DNA from: Haladaptatus sp. QDMS2
Lineage (GTDB): Archaea > Halobacteriota > Halobacteria > Halobacteriales > Halococcaceae
Reading direction: 5' to 3'
Assembly (NCBI RefSeq): GCF_029338295.1
Contig: NZ_CP119791.1
Location: forward strand, 620,001-684,000
DNA length: 64,000 bases
The notes below the pieces were generated by a model that saw nothing but the letters and a program-made list of their open reading frames with translations, did no database searches and was not told the DNA's origin. Both the position numbers and the translations under genes were made by a program. Shown here in pieces: positions 52,962 to 61,139 of this stretch. How positions within the stretch are numbered: the first letter of the stretch is position 1; each line of letters begins with the position of its first letter.

Positions 52962-54827
52962 ATGCCCCCTGACCCCTCATCTGCCCCTGCCCCTCCGCGC
53001 GCGCTCTCCCGTCGGACACTGCTGGCCGGTCTCGCGACGGGTAGTCTCGCCGCGACCAGCGGTTGCATTCGCCAACTGCGCACACTCGCGAACCGCGACG
53101 CCCCAGACCAGGTCTCACTCGAAATCAAAACCGCCCCGGCCGATGCCGACCCGCGGTCCATCTACATCGCCCGCTTTCTCTCCTCGAACCTGAACGCCGT
53201 CGGCATCGAGACGTCCATCGTCCCGATGAGCCTCGAGGAACTCCTGCGCGACGTGCTGTTGAACCAGTCGTTCGACATCTACGTGATGCGCCATCCGCGG
53301 ACCGCCAGTCCGAACTTCGTCTACTCGCTGTTGCACTCGCGATTCGACGCGGAACCCGGCTGGCAGAACCCCTTCGGCTACGCCAACCTCGGCGTCGACG
53401 ACATGCTTGACGAACAGCGCACCCAATCGGGCGACGCCCGCGAGGCGACGCTCCACGAGATACAGTCGGCCGTCGCACGCGACCAACCGTTCGCCCCAAT
53501 CGCCATCCCCGACGAGATACGGGCGACGCGTGGCGACCGCTTTTCTGGCTGGTCGGCTGCCGACATGCACACGCTGCTCGGCTACCTCAGACTCCGTCCA
53601 ACGACGACCGAGACCCCCGAACAACCGCAGAACGGACCCACCAACGAGACGACGACAGAGACGTCACAGCAGACGACGGCCCCGCCGCTCCGGATGACGC
53701 TCAAGGACCCTCGTGCGACGCGCAACCTCAACCCCATCGCGGTCGAGTTCCGCGGCGACGGTGACATCACCGAGATGCTGTACGACCCGCTTGCCCGCCC
53801 CATCGGTGGGGACCTCGTCCCGTGGCTCGCCCACGAGTGGTCGTGGGTCGATTCAGACACCGCCGGGCCCGCAGTCGAGGTCACGCTTCGCGAAGATTTG
53901 CTCTGGCACGACGCCACGCCACTCACGGCGGCCGACGTTGCCTTCACGTTCGACTTCCTCAGAGACACGTCAGGCGGGGCACTCGACAGTCCGGTGCCGG
54001 CCCCCCGCTATCGGGACCGTTCGACGTTGGTTACGCAGGCCGTCGAAACCGGTAGACGAACCGTCCGCATCGAGTTCGAACCGGTGAGTCGGGAAGTTGC
54101 CCAGACGGCGTTTTCACTCCCGCTGTTGCCAAAGCACATCTGGGAGACGAAGACGGGGCAGGCGACCATCGCGGGCCTCGATACCATCGGCGGCGTGACC
54201 GAGGCGCTCATCTGGAGTAACTCCAACCCGGTCGGGTCGGGGCCGCTTCGGTTCGTGAGCGCAACCGATGGCGAATCACTCACCCTCGCGCCGTTTGACG
54301 ACCACTTCCTCACCCGGGACGTCTCGGATGGGCCGCTCGCCCCGTTCCAGGGTGGATTCGAACCGTCGGAACTCGAATTCGTCGTCGTCCCCTCCGACGG
54401 AGCCGCCCTCGCGCTGATGGAACAGGACGATGCGGACGCGACTGCCTCGCCGCTCGGCGCGGAGTCCATCTCACAGATTGGGCAGTCGGACGTCTTGCGC
54501 CTGCACGTCTCGAAGCCCACCTCGTTTTACCACGTCGGGTTCAACGTGCGCCAGTCGCCGCTCAGCAACCCGCGATTTCGTCGGGCGGTCGCGCAGCTGC
54601 TCGACAAACAGCACATCGTAAACGAGGTGTTCGGCGGCTACGCATCCGCCATCGCCACGCCACTCGCGCCCTATCCCGTGGCTGCGCCCGCCCTGCGCTG
54701 GGAGGGCGAAGACCCTGAGCTGCCGTTCCCCGGGGAAGATGGAGAACTCGACATCGAATTGGCGAAAGAGTCATTCCGGTCTGCTGGTTATCGATACAAC
54801 GAAGCAGGCGAGCTGCTGAGGCGATAA
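52962..54827 (+). CDS. oligopeptide-type ABC substrate-binding lipoprotein, apparently circularly permuted
   Basis: A 621-residue exported protein with Tat motif LSRRTLLAG and a lipobox ending at Cys35. Residues about 50-210 match the normal C-terminal lobe segment of family 5 (OppA/DppA) binding proteins (ADPRSIYIARFLSSNLNAVGI, FDIYVMRHPRT, LGVDDMLDEQR, RFSGW). A Thr/Gln/Pro linker (212-242) leads to residues 243-621, which match the normal start and middle (LNPIAVEF, LREDLLWHDATPLTAADVAFTFDF, NVRQSPLSNPRFRRAVAQLLDKQHI). The protein then ends at AKESFRSAGYRYNEAG, just where the N-terminal segment would normally follow. No permease genes are adjacent; the PAP2 gene starts four bases later. 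Confidence 0.85.
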   Translation: MPPDPSSAPAPPRALSRRTLLAGLATGSLAATSGCIRQLRTLANRDAPDQVSLEIKTAPADADPRSIYIARFLSSNLNAVGIETSIVPMSLEELLRDVLLNQSFDIYVMRHPRTASPNFVYSLLHSRFDAEPGWQNPFGYANLGVDDMLDEQRTQSGDAREATLHEIQSAVARDQPFAPIAIPDEIRATRGDRFSGWSAADMHTLLGYLRLRPTTTETPEQPQNGPTNETTTETSQQTTAPPLRMTLKDPRATRNLNPIAVEFRGDGDITEMLYDPLARPIGGDLVPWLAHEWSWVDSDTAGPAVEVTLREDLLWHDATPLTAADVAFTFDFLRDTSGGALDSPVPAPRYRDRSTLVTQAVETGRRTVRIEFEPVSREVAQTAFSLPLLPKHIWETKTGQATIAGLDTIGGVTEALIWSNSNPVGSGPLRFVSATDGESLTLAPFDDHFLTRDVSDGPLAPFQGGFEPSELEFVVVPSDGAALALMEQDDADATASPLGAESISQIGQSDVLRLHVSKPTSFYHVGFNVRQSPLSNPRFRRAVAQLLDKQHIVNEVFGGYASAIATPLAPYPVAAPALRWEGEDPELPFPGEDGELDIELAKESFRSAGYRYNEAGELLRR

Positions 54828-54831
54828 CTCG

Positions 54832-55674
54832 ATGGCCCTGTTCGAAATCCTCGCGTATCTCGCGATCGGCGTCGGCGTCATGATTGCCATCGGGTCGGTG
54901 ACGTTCATCGGCCCCAGTCAGCTCTCGGTGTTGCGCGAAAACTGGCGCTTCCGGTTGCGCGAGGTTTCCCCCTACCTTGGCTTACTTGCCGGTATCCTCG
55001 CGATAAACAAGGTCGCTCGCCAAGTCGGCCCCGAGATATCGTGGGTCGTCGGCCTCAACATCACGAGCTACATCTATCGCATCGAGGGTGACTTCGTCGC
55101 GTTCGTCCAATCAATCGCCACAGACCAGCTCACGGTGTATTTCTCGTTCATCTACCTCTACGGCTACGTGTTCTTGCTCGTGTTCCCGTTCATCCTCACG
55201 TTCGCGCTTCGGGAGACGAAGTACCTGAAACAGACGGCGGTCGCCTTCGCGCTCAACTACTCGCTCGGCCTCATCTTCTATATCCTGTTCGTCTCCTATG
55301 GGCCGCGAAATCTGATTCCGGACCTCGTGGACCCTCTCATGTACTCGATGTATCCACAATCACAACTCCTGACCGGGGAGGTGAACTCGAACACGAACGT
55401 CTTCCCGTCGCTGCACACCTCGCTTTCGGTGACGGTGGCGTACCTCGCGTGGTTCACCCGCGACCGGTTCCCCTACTGGTTCGTCACGAGTTGCTTCCTC
55501 GCCGCGAGCGTGGTTATGGCGACGATGTACCTCGGCATCCACTGGGGGACGGACGTCGTCGCCGGGACGATACTCGGCCTCGGCAGCGTCCACATCGCGA
55601 GAAAGCACTACGAAATCTTCGAGTTCCTCCGGGTTGACCTCTGGTCCCTCCCGGTCTTCAATCGACTGCGCTGA
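54832..55674 (+). CDS. PAP2-family membrane phosphatase/transferase
   Basis: A 280-residue membrane protein with about six to seven hydrophobic segments. The catalytic His residues of the PAP2 (lipid phosphatase/inositolphosphotransferase-like) fold appear in NVFPSLHTSLSVTVAYL and MYLGIHWGTDVVAG. The N-terminal Lys-rich phosphate motif of soluble family members is not evident. Members dephosphorylate lipid phosphates or transfer head groups. The start is four bases after the binding-protein stop, so they may be co-transcribed; a functional link is not obvious. Confidence 0.85.
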   Translation: MALFEILAYLAIGVGVMIAIGSVTFIGPSQLSVLRENWRFRLREVSPYLGLLAGILAINKVARQVGPEISWVVGLNITSYIYRIEGDFVAFVQSIATDQLTVYFSFIYLYGYVFLLVFPFILTFALRETKYLKQTAVAFALNYSLGLIFYILFVSYGPRNLIPDLVDPLMYSMYPQSQLLTGEVNSNTNVFPSLHTSLSVTVAYLAWFTRDRFPYWFVTSCFLAASVVMATMYLGIHWGTDVVAGTILGLGSVHIARKHYEIFEFLRVDLWSLPVFNRLR

Positions 55675-56219
55675 ATTCTCCCTCCCGCTCGAAAGCGAGC
55701 GCGGAGTAGTACAGTGGCAGGTCGATTTCTTCGGTGCGGTCGAACCCACCCAGTGTCGCCACCGCAGCGGTTTCGTCGGTGCCATGTGTAAGGATTCTGC
55801 GGAGCCGCACTGCTCGCCGGCGACCACTGTTTCACTTCGCGGTCGGTCGTTTGACGACGACGAACCGACCGTCCGGTGAGCGCACGCCGAACCTCGCCGG
55901 CGAATGCCTGCTGATCTTCGACCCGTGATGGTGTTCGCCACGAGGACGATGTCGACCGCTGGCACGAGTGCACTGCGTTCGCGTGCGTCACCGGGTTGGC
56001 GTTCGACGTTCTCGACGTCGCGGGCCGAGAGTGCCGCGTCGAGTTCTGCGCGGAGTGATTCGTCGAGTTCGACGGCGGAGCCCGTTTCGTTACCGACGAG
56101 TGTCGCCCCGGGAATCGTGAAGTAGCCGTTGCCACAGCCAACGTCTGCGAGCGTGACCCCGGGGGTTTTGCCCACGGTTTCGAGAATCCTGCAGGTCGGA
56201 CCAGAGTCTGCCTCACCAC
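55658..56219 (-). pseudogene. decayed class I SAM-dependent methyltransferase
   Basis: Remains of a methyltransferase spread over all three minus-strand frames. The start reads VTLADVGCGNGYFTIPGATLVG, the SAM-binding motif, then AVELDESL and IVLVANTITG. After a frame change come VEDQQAFAGEVRRALTG, then FVVV, then in the first frame again RPRSETVVAGEQC, and finally GGFDRTEEIDLPLYYSALAFEREGEF in another frame with a stop at 55658. At least three frame changes and an internal TGA are needed. No intact start is visible. It overlaps the end of the PAP2 gene by 17 bases on the opposite strand. Confidence 0.75.
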
Positions 56220-56543
56220 GCCCAGTCTGGCTGGTTCGTGCTCTGAAACCGGTCTACAGCGGTGCTACGCGACGGGCGCAGTAAATAGCACTGCCTCGAA
56301 CACCGAATTCTCAATTTCATATCCCAGTATTTGGTTTATTCGTTCGCTCTCGACGGAGTAGCTTCGGGCACCTGACGCTCAGAACGCGGGAATTTCTCAA
56401 GATTTGGGTAACGTTCGCGATGTGCAACGGTGCCCGTGGGAAAGAGACACGCGCTGGCTGCACCACGCTCTTGCCCCCGCCAACCCCTGAGGTGGCGCAC
56501 TCAGCGTTTCCACTCGCTGGTCGAGACGAAGAGAAGGGTGTGC
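56220..56543. other. gap with no recognised gene
   Basis: Mixed composition, AT-rich around 56290-56345. The open frames present have no haloarchaeal character or familiar domain. It may be the decayed remains of accessory DNA next to the methyltransferase pseudogene. Confidence 0.35.
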
Positions 56544-56711
56544 TCAGGCGGAGACGCTGGAGTCGATGCCGTTGATCTTGATGAACGCGTAGTTGCACTC
56601 TGGACAGCGCCACTTGGTCTTCGTGCCGAGGTGGACCGTCATGCTCGCGGCCTTGTAGAACGTCCGCGTCTCCCCACACTGCGGGCAGTCGTGCTCGAGT
56701 TCGAGGCTCAT
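56544..56711 (-). CDS. small zinc-finger protein with two CPxC pairs
   Basis: A 55-residue protein with CPQCG near the start and CPECN near residue 36, a zinc-ribbon arrangement of two knuckles. It opens MSLELEHDCP and has a helical-looking middle (TRTFYKAASMTVHLGTKTKW). It belongs to the many short haloarchaeal CPxCG zinc proteins, some affecting motility or biofilm, most uncharacterised. The ATG at 56711 is preferred; extended in-frame reading to 56870 contains many unlikely residues. Confidence 0.8.
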   Translation of the reverse strand: MSLELEHDCPQCGETRTFYKAASMTVHLGTKTKWRCPECNYAFIKINGIDSSVSA

Positions 56712-57053
56712 ATTCGTCCATCTATCCCCATCGCAATTTAACGTACTGGTTCGGTTACGGTGCAGGCTATGTACGCAACGATAGCACCCGAACAGTCCGC
56801 CCCGCGGTGGCCGCACGTGCGGCCACCAGGCAACTGAATTTGCTCGCATAAATGGTATGCGACGATACAAATTATTTCCTCAGGGATGTGCCCATCTATC
56901 TCCTAAAACCTGGCCACTTGAGTGCAATACGACCGCAGGAACTTCACCGAGTGTTGAATATAGAGAGTATGCAGCAGAAGATTCTGTTCAGCTATTAGCT
57001 GCGCTGCTAAATAGAGGGGCAGTTCTTAGTCGCTGTTCAGTGTGAGCACGCCT
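56712..57053. other. gap with a 22-base palindrome, no clear gene
   Basis: Contains GC-rich dyads near 56806-56827 and then AT-rich sequence to 57020. A short plus-strand frame at 56857-57045 is AT-rich, not acidic overall, and lacks a promoter-start arrangement. Its end (AEDSVQLLAALLNRGAVLS) faintly recalls a haloarchaeal regulator, so it could be a regulator fragment, but the evidence is weak. Confidence 0.3.
56806..56827. repeat. 22-base perfect palindrome
   Basis: GGTGGCCGCAC is followed directly by its inverted copy GTGCGGCCACC with no spacer. It lies about 95 bases upstream of the zinc-finger ATG (minus strand) and could act as a cruciform, an operator or a 3' end signal. Confidence 0.55.
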
Positions 57054-57665
57054 ATGCGGAATTATCGAGTGTATTCGGGCGTCGGAATCGCAATCTGTCT
57101 CGCGGTGTCTGCACTCACGCTCGCTGCAGCCCCACAATTCATGCCAGAAGGCTACTCCTGGGTTAGCCACACGACCAGTGAGGCGGCGGCACAGGGGGTC
57201 TCGGCAGCGTGGGTTGCCCGACTCGGATTTCTCCTGTTCGGTCTCGGGGTTCTCTGGTTGACAGCAGAGCGACGCGTAGCCTGGAACCGGTTGCCAACAG
57301 TATTCCACTCCGGATTCGGCGCCTTCATGGTCGCAACAGCGGTGTTCTCGACGAGGTCGTGGGACGCTGCGGTAGCATACAATCCAGTGGAGGATGCCTT
57401 TCACTCAGCTACCGCCACCCTCCTGGGGTTCTGTTTCGCATTTGGCGTGTTGACGCTCGTACGACGACGCCAGAAGGACAAACTTGACGTTCGATGGTTC
57501 GATTTGTTCGCTCTTAGTTCGACTGTCGTGTTACCGGCAATGATGACGCTGTTAGCCCAATTCGCTGGCGTGTTTCAACGAATCATGTTCCTCGTGGCTT
57601 ACGTTTGGTACCTGCGAGAGGACTATCTGTTTTCGAGTCGCTCTGACCCCGACACGAGGCAATAG
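57054..57665 (+). CDS. DUF998-like membrane protein
   Basis: A 203-residue membrane protein with five to six hydrophobic segments. The DUF998 pattern is visible: SHTTSEAAAQGVSAAWVARLGFLLFGLGVLWL, and EDAFHSATATLLGFCFAFG with a conserved His. The function is unknown. A GTG at 57042 could also start. Codon usage is less GC-rich than neighbours, fitting the accessory character of the region. Confidence 0.78.
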   Translation: MRNYRVYSGVGIAICLAVSALTLAAAPQFMPEGYSWVSHTTSEAAAQGVSAAWVARLGFLLFGLGVLWLTAERRVAWNRLPTVFHSGFGAFMVATAVFSTRSWDAAVAYNPVEDAFHSATATLLGFCFAFGVLTLVRRRQKDKLDVRWFDLFALSSTVVLPAMMTLLAQFAGVFQRIMFLVAYVWYLREDYLFSSRSDPDTRQ

Positions 57666-57710
57666 TTGTGACCGACTCGCACACTGAGTTCAGCACGGCC
57701 ACAGAAACGG

Positions 57711-57754
57711 TCAGAATCAGCGTGCAGCACTCAGAGGGCATGTTCATCGAAAAA
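57711..57754 (+). repeat. repeat copy 1
   Basis: TCAGAATCAGCGTGCAGCAC followed by TCAGAGGGCATGTTCATCGAAAAA. A diverged copy in the same orientation lies at 58140-58183, about 76% identical over the aligned core. It could be part of a dispersed genomic repeat. Confidence 0.4.
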
Positions 57755-57816
57755 GAACTCGGCATCTATTCTTTGCGCCAGTGAATCGTTATTTCCAATC
57801 AAGTCATTTATCCATT

Positions 57817-58014
57817 ATGGGGCTCAGTAGTCTGCCGGACGTAGTGAAAGTAAACCTCATTATCTGGGGGTCACTGATTGCGGCCCTCAGTATCATTCTG
57901 TGGGATAAGATGTTCCTCGCTCAAGCAGTGCCATTGGCCTTCCTCGCTGCGATTGCCAGCAATCTCTTCCTCCTACGAGGGGCACGGAAAATGCGTGAAA
58001 AAGCGGCGGCTTGA
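57817..58014 (+). CDS. small two-helix membrane protein
   Basis: A 65-residue protein with two hydrophobic stretches (LIIWGSLIAALSIILW and AVPLAFLAAIASNLFLL) separated by DKMFLAQ, ending in a basic/Ala tail. No family recognised. It is enclosed by two diverged repeat copies. A GTG at 57781 is an alternative start. Confidence 0.5.
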   Translation: MGLSSLPDVVKVNLIIWGSLIAALSIILWDKMFLAQAVPLAFLAAIASNLFLLRGARKMREKAAA

Positions 58015-58139
58015 GACCCAAATATCGATTTTTTGTCGTGTTAGACTGGGTTCAATCCCGTTCGAGAACTGGTCGGTGAATCGATTAATGATGGATAGTA
58101 TTTCTATTCAGTTCGACCGCTGAGACTATCCAGCCGTTG

Positions 58140-58183
58140 TTAGAATCGGCGTGCAACAAATAGAGGGTGTGTTCAGCAAACGC
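58140..58183 (+). repeat. repeat copy 2
   Basis: TTAGAATCGGCGTGCAACAA followed by ATAGAGGGTGTGTTCAGCAAACGC. Same orientation as the copy at 57711. The enclosed 385 bases hold one short membrane-protein gene. Confidence 0.4.
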
Positions 58184-58254
58184 GCCACCCTCTGTTCCAT
58201 GTATTCAGTATGTCGACTGAGAAACATTCGTACGAACTAAATGATTCAGTGGTC

Positions 58255-58449
58255 TCATTCGTCGAATGTTGCACCGGAGGCTACAACCAACGACGCCCCC
58301 AATCCCATTCTCACCGCGCTTCCCAATGCGATTCCGAGCGCGATATTATCTAGTACGACACCGAGGCCCGATTCGAGACCGGTTCCGAGAGCCATTCCCA
58401 ATACAATCCACATCGACCAGCGATTCGTCGCTGAATCCCGCAGAGTCAT
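58255..58449 (-). CDS. small glycine-rich membrane protein
   Basis: A 64-residue protein with WMWIVLGMALGTGLESGLGVV and NIALGIALGSAVRMGLGASLVV, where Gly occurs every three to four residues as in glycine-zipper helices. The design resembles short proteins common in Bacillus (VxxDNIAxGxxxG pattern). The function is unknown. Start at 58449; a GTG two codons upstream is possible. Confidence 0.55.
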   Translation of the reverse strand: MTLRDSATNRWSMWIVLGMALGTGLESGLGVVLDNIALGIALGSAVRMGLGASLVVASGATFDE

Positions 58450-58817
58450 CGCCACACATACCTGTTAGGTCGTCCCTGTGCCCAAAGTTTGTTTCCTCTG
58501 TAGTACGTAGAAATGGAAGGCAGTCGTGTGATCAACACGCGTACTTCAGCATGGCCGAAGAAACCTACGTGGGTTCTATCAGCAGATACGCGCTGCAGCA
58601 AACGGAGCCCACCTATTCCAACCGATTATTTGAGACGTGCCTGAAAGCAGTGTCCCCTGTGAGGAAGTGCCACACGTTTCAGGCACGAGTACTTACGATT
58701 TTTTGTCCAATAGCGACAAGCAAAGATGTATGAACGATTCGAGGGGGCGTCGCGGCGAATGACCACGGTGGGTGACTGGAACCCGCGTAGTCAACAATTC
58801 GTCTCGGCTCCGCCGCT
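58450..58817. other. gap with a long-armed inverted repeat, no clear gene
   Basis: AT-rich in part. It contains the inverted repeat at 58636-58687. Reading frames through it lack acidic composition and conserved motifs. The last 100 bases should hold the trkH promoter. Confidence 0.35.
58636..58687. repeat. 11-base inverted repeat with 30-base loop
   Basis: CGTGCCTGAAA at 58636-58646 is the exact inverse of TTTCAGGCACG at 58677-58687. Possible roles are a stem of a small RNA, ends of a tiny mobile element or a transcript terminator. Confidence 0.5.
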
Positions 58818-60314
58818 ATGAGGCTGCGCGTCGATTGGCGCGTCAGCGTCGCCTTCGTCGGCACGATAATCAAGTGGCTGTCGGTCCCGCTTCTGGTGCC
58901 GCTCATCGTCGCGATGTTCGACGGCACCTCGGTGTTCCCGTTCGTGTTGCCGATGGTCGGAACCGTGATACTGGGCGTCGCGCTCGAACAGCTCTCCGTC
59001 CGCCGGGACCTCGGCGCGAGAGAGGGGTTCCTGATGGTGTCTCTGACCTGGTTGAGTATCGCCGTCGTCGGGGCAGTTCCCTTCATCATCGCTGGCGAGG
59101 GGGTACTCGCTGAACCGGTGAACGCCCTGTTCGAGGCGATGAGTGGCATCACGACCACGGGTGCGACGGTGATACTCGACTTCGGCCTTCATTCCCGAGC
59201 GATTCTTATGTGGCGGGCAATCATCCAGTGGCTCGGCGGCCTTGGCGTTCTCGTCCTCGCGACGGCGGTGCTCTCGCAGTTGGCAGTCGGTGGGGCACAG
59301 CTCATGGAGACCGAAACGCAGACCCGCGACGTGAACAAACTCACGCCGCGAATATCGGAGACAGCGAGTCTGCTCTGGCAACTCTACCTCGGGTTGACCG
59401 GGCTTAATATCGCTGCGCTCTACGGGCTTCACCTCGTCGGCCTCGCGCCGGAGATGACTTTCTACGACGCCGTTGCCCACGCCTTCACGACGATTTCGAC
59501 CAGCGGGTTCTCCCCGCGCCCGGAGAGTCTCGCCGCGTTCTCCCCGGTCGTCCAGTGGGTGACGATTCCGTTCATGGCCATCGGGGCGACGAGTTTCATC
59601 CTCATGTATTTCGTCTTGCAGGGGAACGTAGCCCGCCTTCGCAAAAGCGACGAGTTTCGCTTCTACGTGAGCATCCTCGCCCTGTTCACCCTCGGCGTGG
59701 CCGGCATCCTCATCGCGGACGGCGGTCCGCACACGGAACTCGAAGAAATCGTCCGCCACTCGCTGTTTCAGGTCGTCTCCATCGTGACCACTACGGGGTA
59801 CGCGAGTACCGACTTCAACCTCTGGTCGTCGGGCGCGAAACACCTGCTGTTCGTCTGTATGTTCATCGGCGGGATGGCGGGCAGCACGACGTGTTCGATA
59901 AAGGCCCTCCGGTGGCTGGTCGTGTTGAAAGCCTTCCGTCGGGACCTGTTCACCGCCGCCCAGCCGAGTGTCATCCGACCAGTTCGACTGAGCGGGAGCG
60001 TCATCACCGAGGAGACAATCCGTGACATCTACGCCTACACACTGGTGAGCCTCGTCATCTTCATCTTCGCGACGATTCTGGTCGTCGTCAATTCGTCGCG
60101 TGTCGGCTCGCCCGTCACGGAGTTCGAGGCGATGAGCGCCGCCGCCTCGACGTTCTTCAACGTCGGTCCCGCCTTCGGCATCGCCGGCCCGTTCGCGAGC
60201 TACGAGCCGTTCCCCGAGACGACGAAACTCCTGATGACGTTCCTCATGTGGGTCGGGCGCATCGAAATCATTCCCGTGCTCGTGTTGCTCACGCCATCGT
60301 TCTGGCGTGGCTGA
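58818..60314 (+). CDS. trkH: TrkH-family potassium uptake protein
   Basis: A 498-residue membrane protein importing K+, a major osmolyte in haloarchaea. The four pore loops with selectivity Gly residues are visible: SGITTTGATV, TISTSGFSP, VTTTGYASTD and FNVGPAFG. About ten to twelve transmembrane segments, some two-helix repeats. A cytoplasmic gating loop before the last pore (VLKAFRRDLFTAAQPSVIRPVRLSG) is normal. The regulatory TrkA partner is not adjacent. The start at 58818 is the first ATG after the gap. Confidence 0.93.
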   Translation: MRLRVDWRVSVAFVGTIIKWLSVPLLVPLIVAMFDGTSVFPFVLPMVGTVILGVALEQLSVRRDLGAREGFLMVSLTWLSIAVVGAVPFIIAGEGVLAEPVNALFEAMSGITTTGATVILDFGLHSRAILMWRAIIQWLGGLGVLVLATAVLSQLAVGGAQLMETETQTRDVNKLTPRISETASLLWQLYLGLTGLNIAALYGLHLVGLAPEMTFYDAVAHAFTTISTSGFSPRPESLAAFSPVVQWVTIPFMAIGATSFILMYFVLQGNVARLRKSDEFRFYVSILALFTLGVAGILIADGGPHTELEEIVRHSLFQVVSIVTTTGYASTDFNLWSSGAKHLLFVCMFIGGMAGSTTCSIKALRWLVVLKAFRRDLFTAAQPSVIRPVRLSGSVITEETIRDIYAYTLVSLVIFIFATILVVVNSSRVGSPVTEFEAMSAAASTFFNVGPAFGIAGPFASYEPFPETTKLLMTFLMWVGRIEIIPVLVLLTPSFWRG

Positions 60315-60320
60315 CGAGTT

Positions 60321-60569
60321 TTAGCCCGAGTCTGACCCGAGAGAAAGTGCCTCCCCAGCGATGAAAAACGCGCCGACGATGATGATGGTCACCCACCCGA
60401 ACACGAGCAGTGCGAGGACGAGCACGTCCAGTTCAGACTCGACGGGGAGCATGAGCAAGACGACGGTGCTCGCGACCAGTACGTAGACGAACCCCACCGC
60501 CAGAACCGCACGCAAACGAATGCGTGGCTCCCAGACGGAGACGGCAGAACCCCATCTCGAAACGCGCAT
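60321..60569 (-). CDS. small membrane protein, two helices
   Basis: An 82-residue protein with a basic N-terminus and two hydrophobic segments (VLAVGFVYVLVASTVVLLMLP and VLVLALLVFGWVTIIIVGAFFI). No family recognised. It converges with trkH, six bases from its stop, and follows rpl12 on its own strand. Confidence 0.65.
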   Translation of the reverse strand: MRVSRWGSAVSVWEPRIRLRAVLAVGFVYVLVASTVVLLMLPVESELDVLVLALLVFGWVTIIIVGAFFIAGEALSLGSDSG

Positions 60570-60653
60570 ATCTGACTAGACGCTCGCTGACCGGAAAGCC
60601 TTACAGCCGCGTTGCTCTGGCTGTGTACTACTCGAAAAACGGTGGTCCCGTAC

Positions 60654-60983
60654 TTAGCCGAACAGCGAGCCGAGACCCTCGCCGGAGACGTCCTCTTCGT
60701 CCTCCTCTTCGTCTTCGTCACCGCCGGCTTCGGCTTCTTCGTCGGCTGCTTCGCTCTCGTCTGCGTCGCCCGAAGCGCCACCCGTCGAGGCGGCTGCGGC
60801 GGGCATGGCCGCTGCGTTGGCCATCGCGTCTTCGATGTCGACGTCTTCGAGCGCGGCGACGAGCGCCTTCACTCGGGATTCTTCGACGTCGAGTCCGGCG
60901 GCTTCGAGGACTGCCGTGACGTTTTCTTCGTTGATTTCACTCTCTGCTTCGTGCAGAATCATGGCTGCGTAGATGTATTCCAT
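60654..60983 (-). CDS. rpl12: large ribosomal subunit protein L12 (P1)
   Basis: A 109-residue archaeal stalk protein. The N-terminal dimerisation helix domain is [22 protein letters not shown], then [30 protein letters not shown]. The Ala-rich hinge and the very acidic Glu/Asp segment end in GLGSLFG, the conserved factor-binding C-terminus. It recruits elongation factors to the ribosome. In most haloarchaea the gene sits after rpl1-rpl10; here neither is present, and the upstream neighbours are unrelated. Confidence 0.95.
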   Translation of the reverse strand: MEYIYAAMILHEAESEINEENVTAVLEAAGLDVEESRVKALVAALEDVDIEDAMANAAAMPAAAASTGGASGDADESEAADEEAEAGGDEDEEEDEEDVSGEGLGSLFG

Positions 60984-61139
60984 CAGTGTTCTCCCTCGGG
61001 TACATTGGTCTGCGACAGCGTAGGTGCTCACTTTCGTCGTGACGGACCCCGTTACTGGCGTAACTCCCCCTCCCCGATTACTCCTATATTCACGCTCAGT
61101 GATATTAGCTACTTCGCTGCCGCAGAAAAAGAAACCCTC

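Noticed and set aside
56317-56721. Minus-strand extension upstream and downstream of the zinc-finger gene region
   Set aside because: It is in a different frame from the zinc-finger protein, is Arg/Ser-rich and shows no transposase motif that I could confirm.
56857-57045. Short plus-strand frame resembling part of a regulator
   Set aside because: It is AT-rich with no promoter-to-start arrangement or intact domain. The resemblance rests on about 20 residues.
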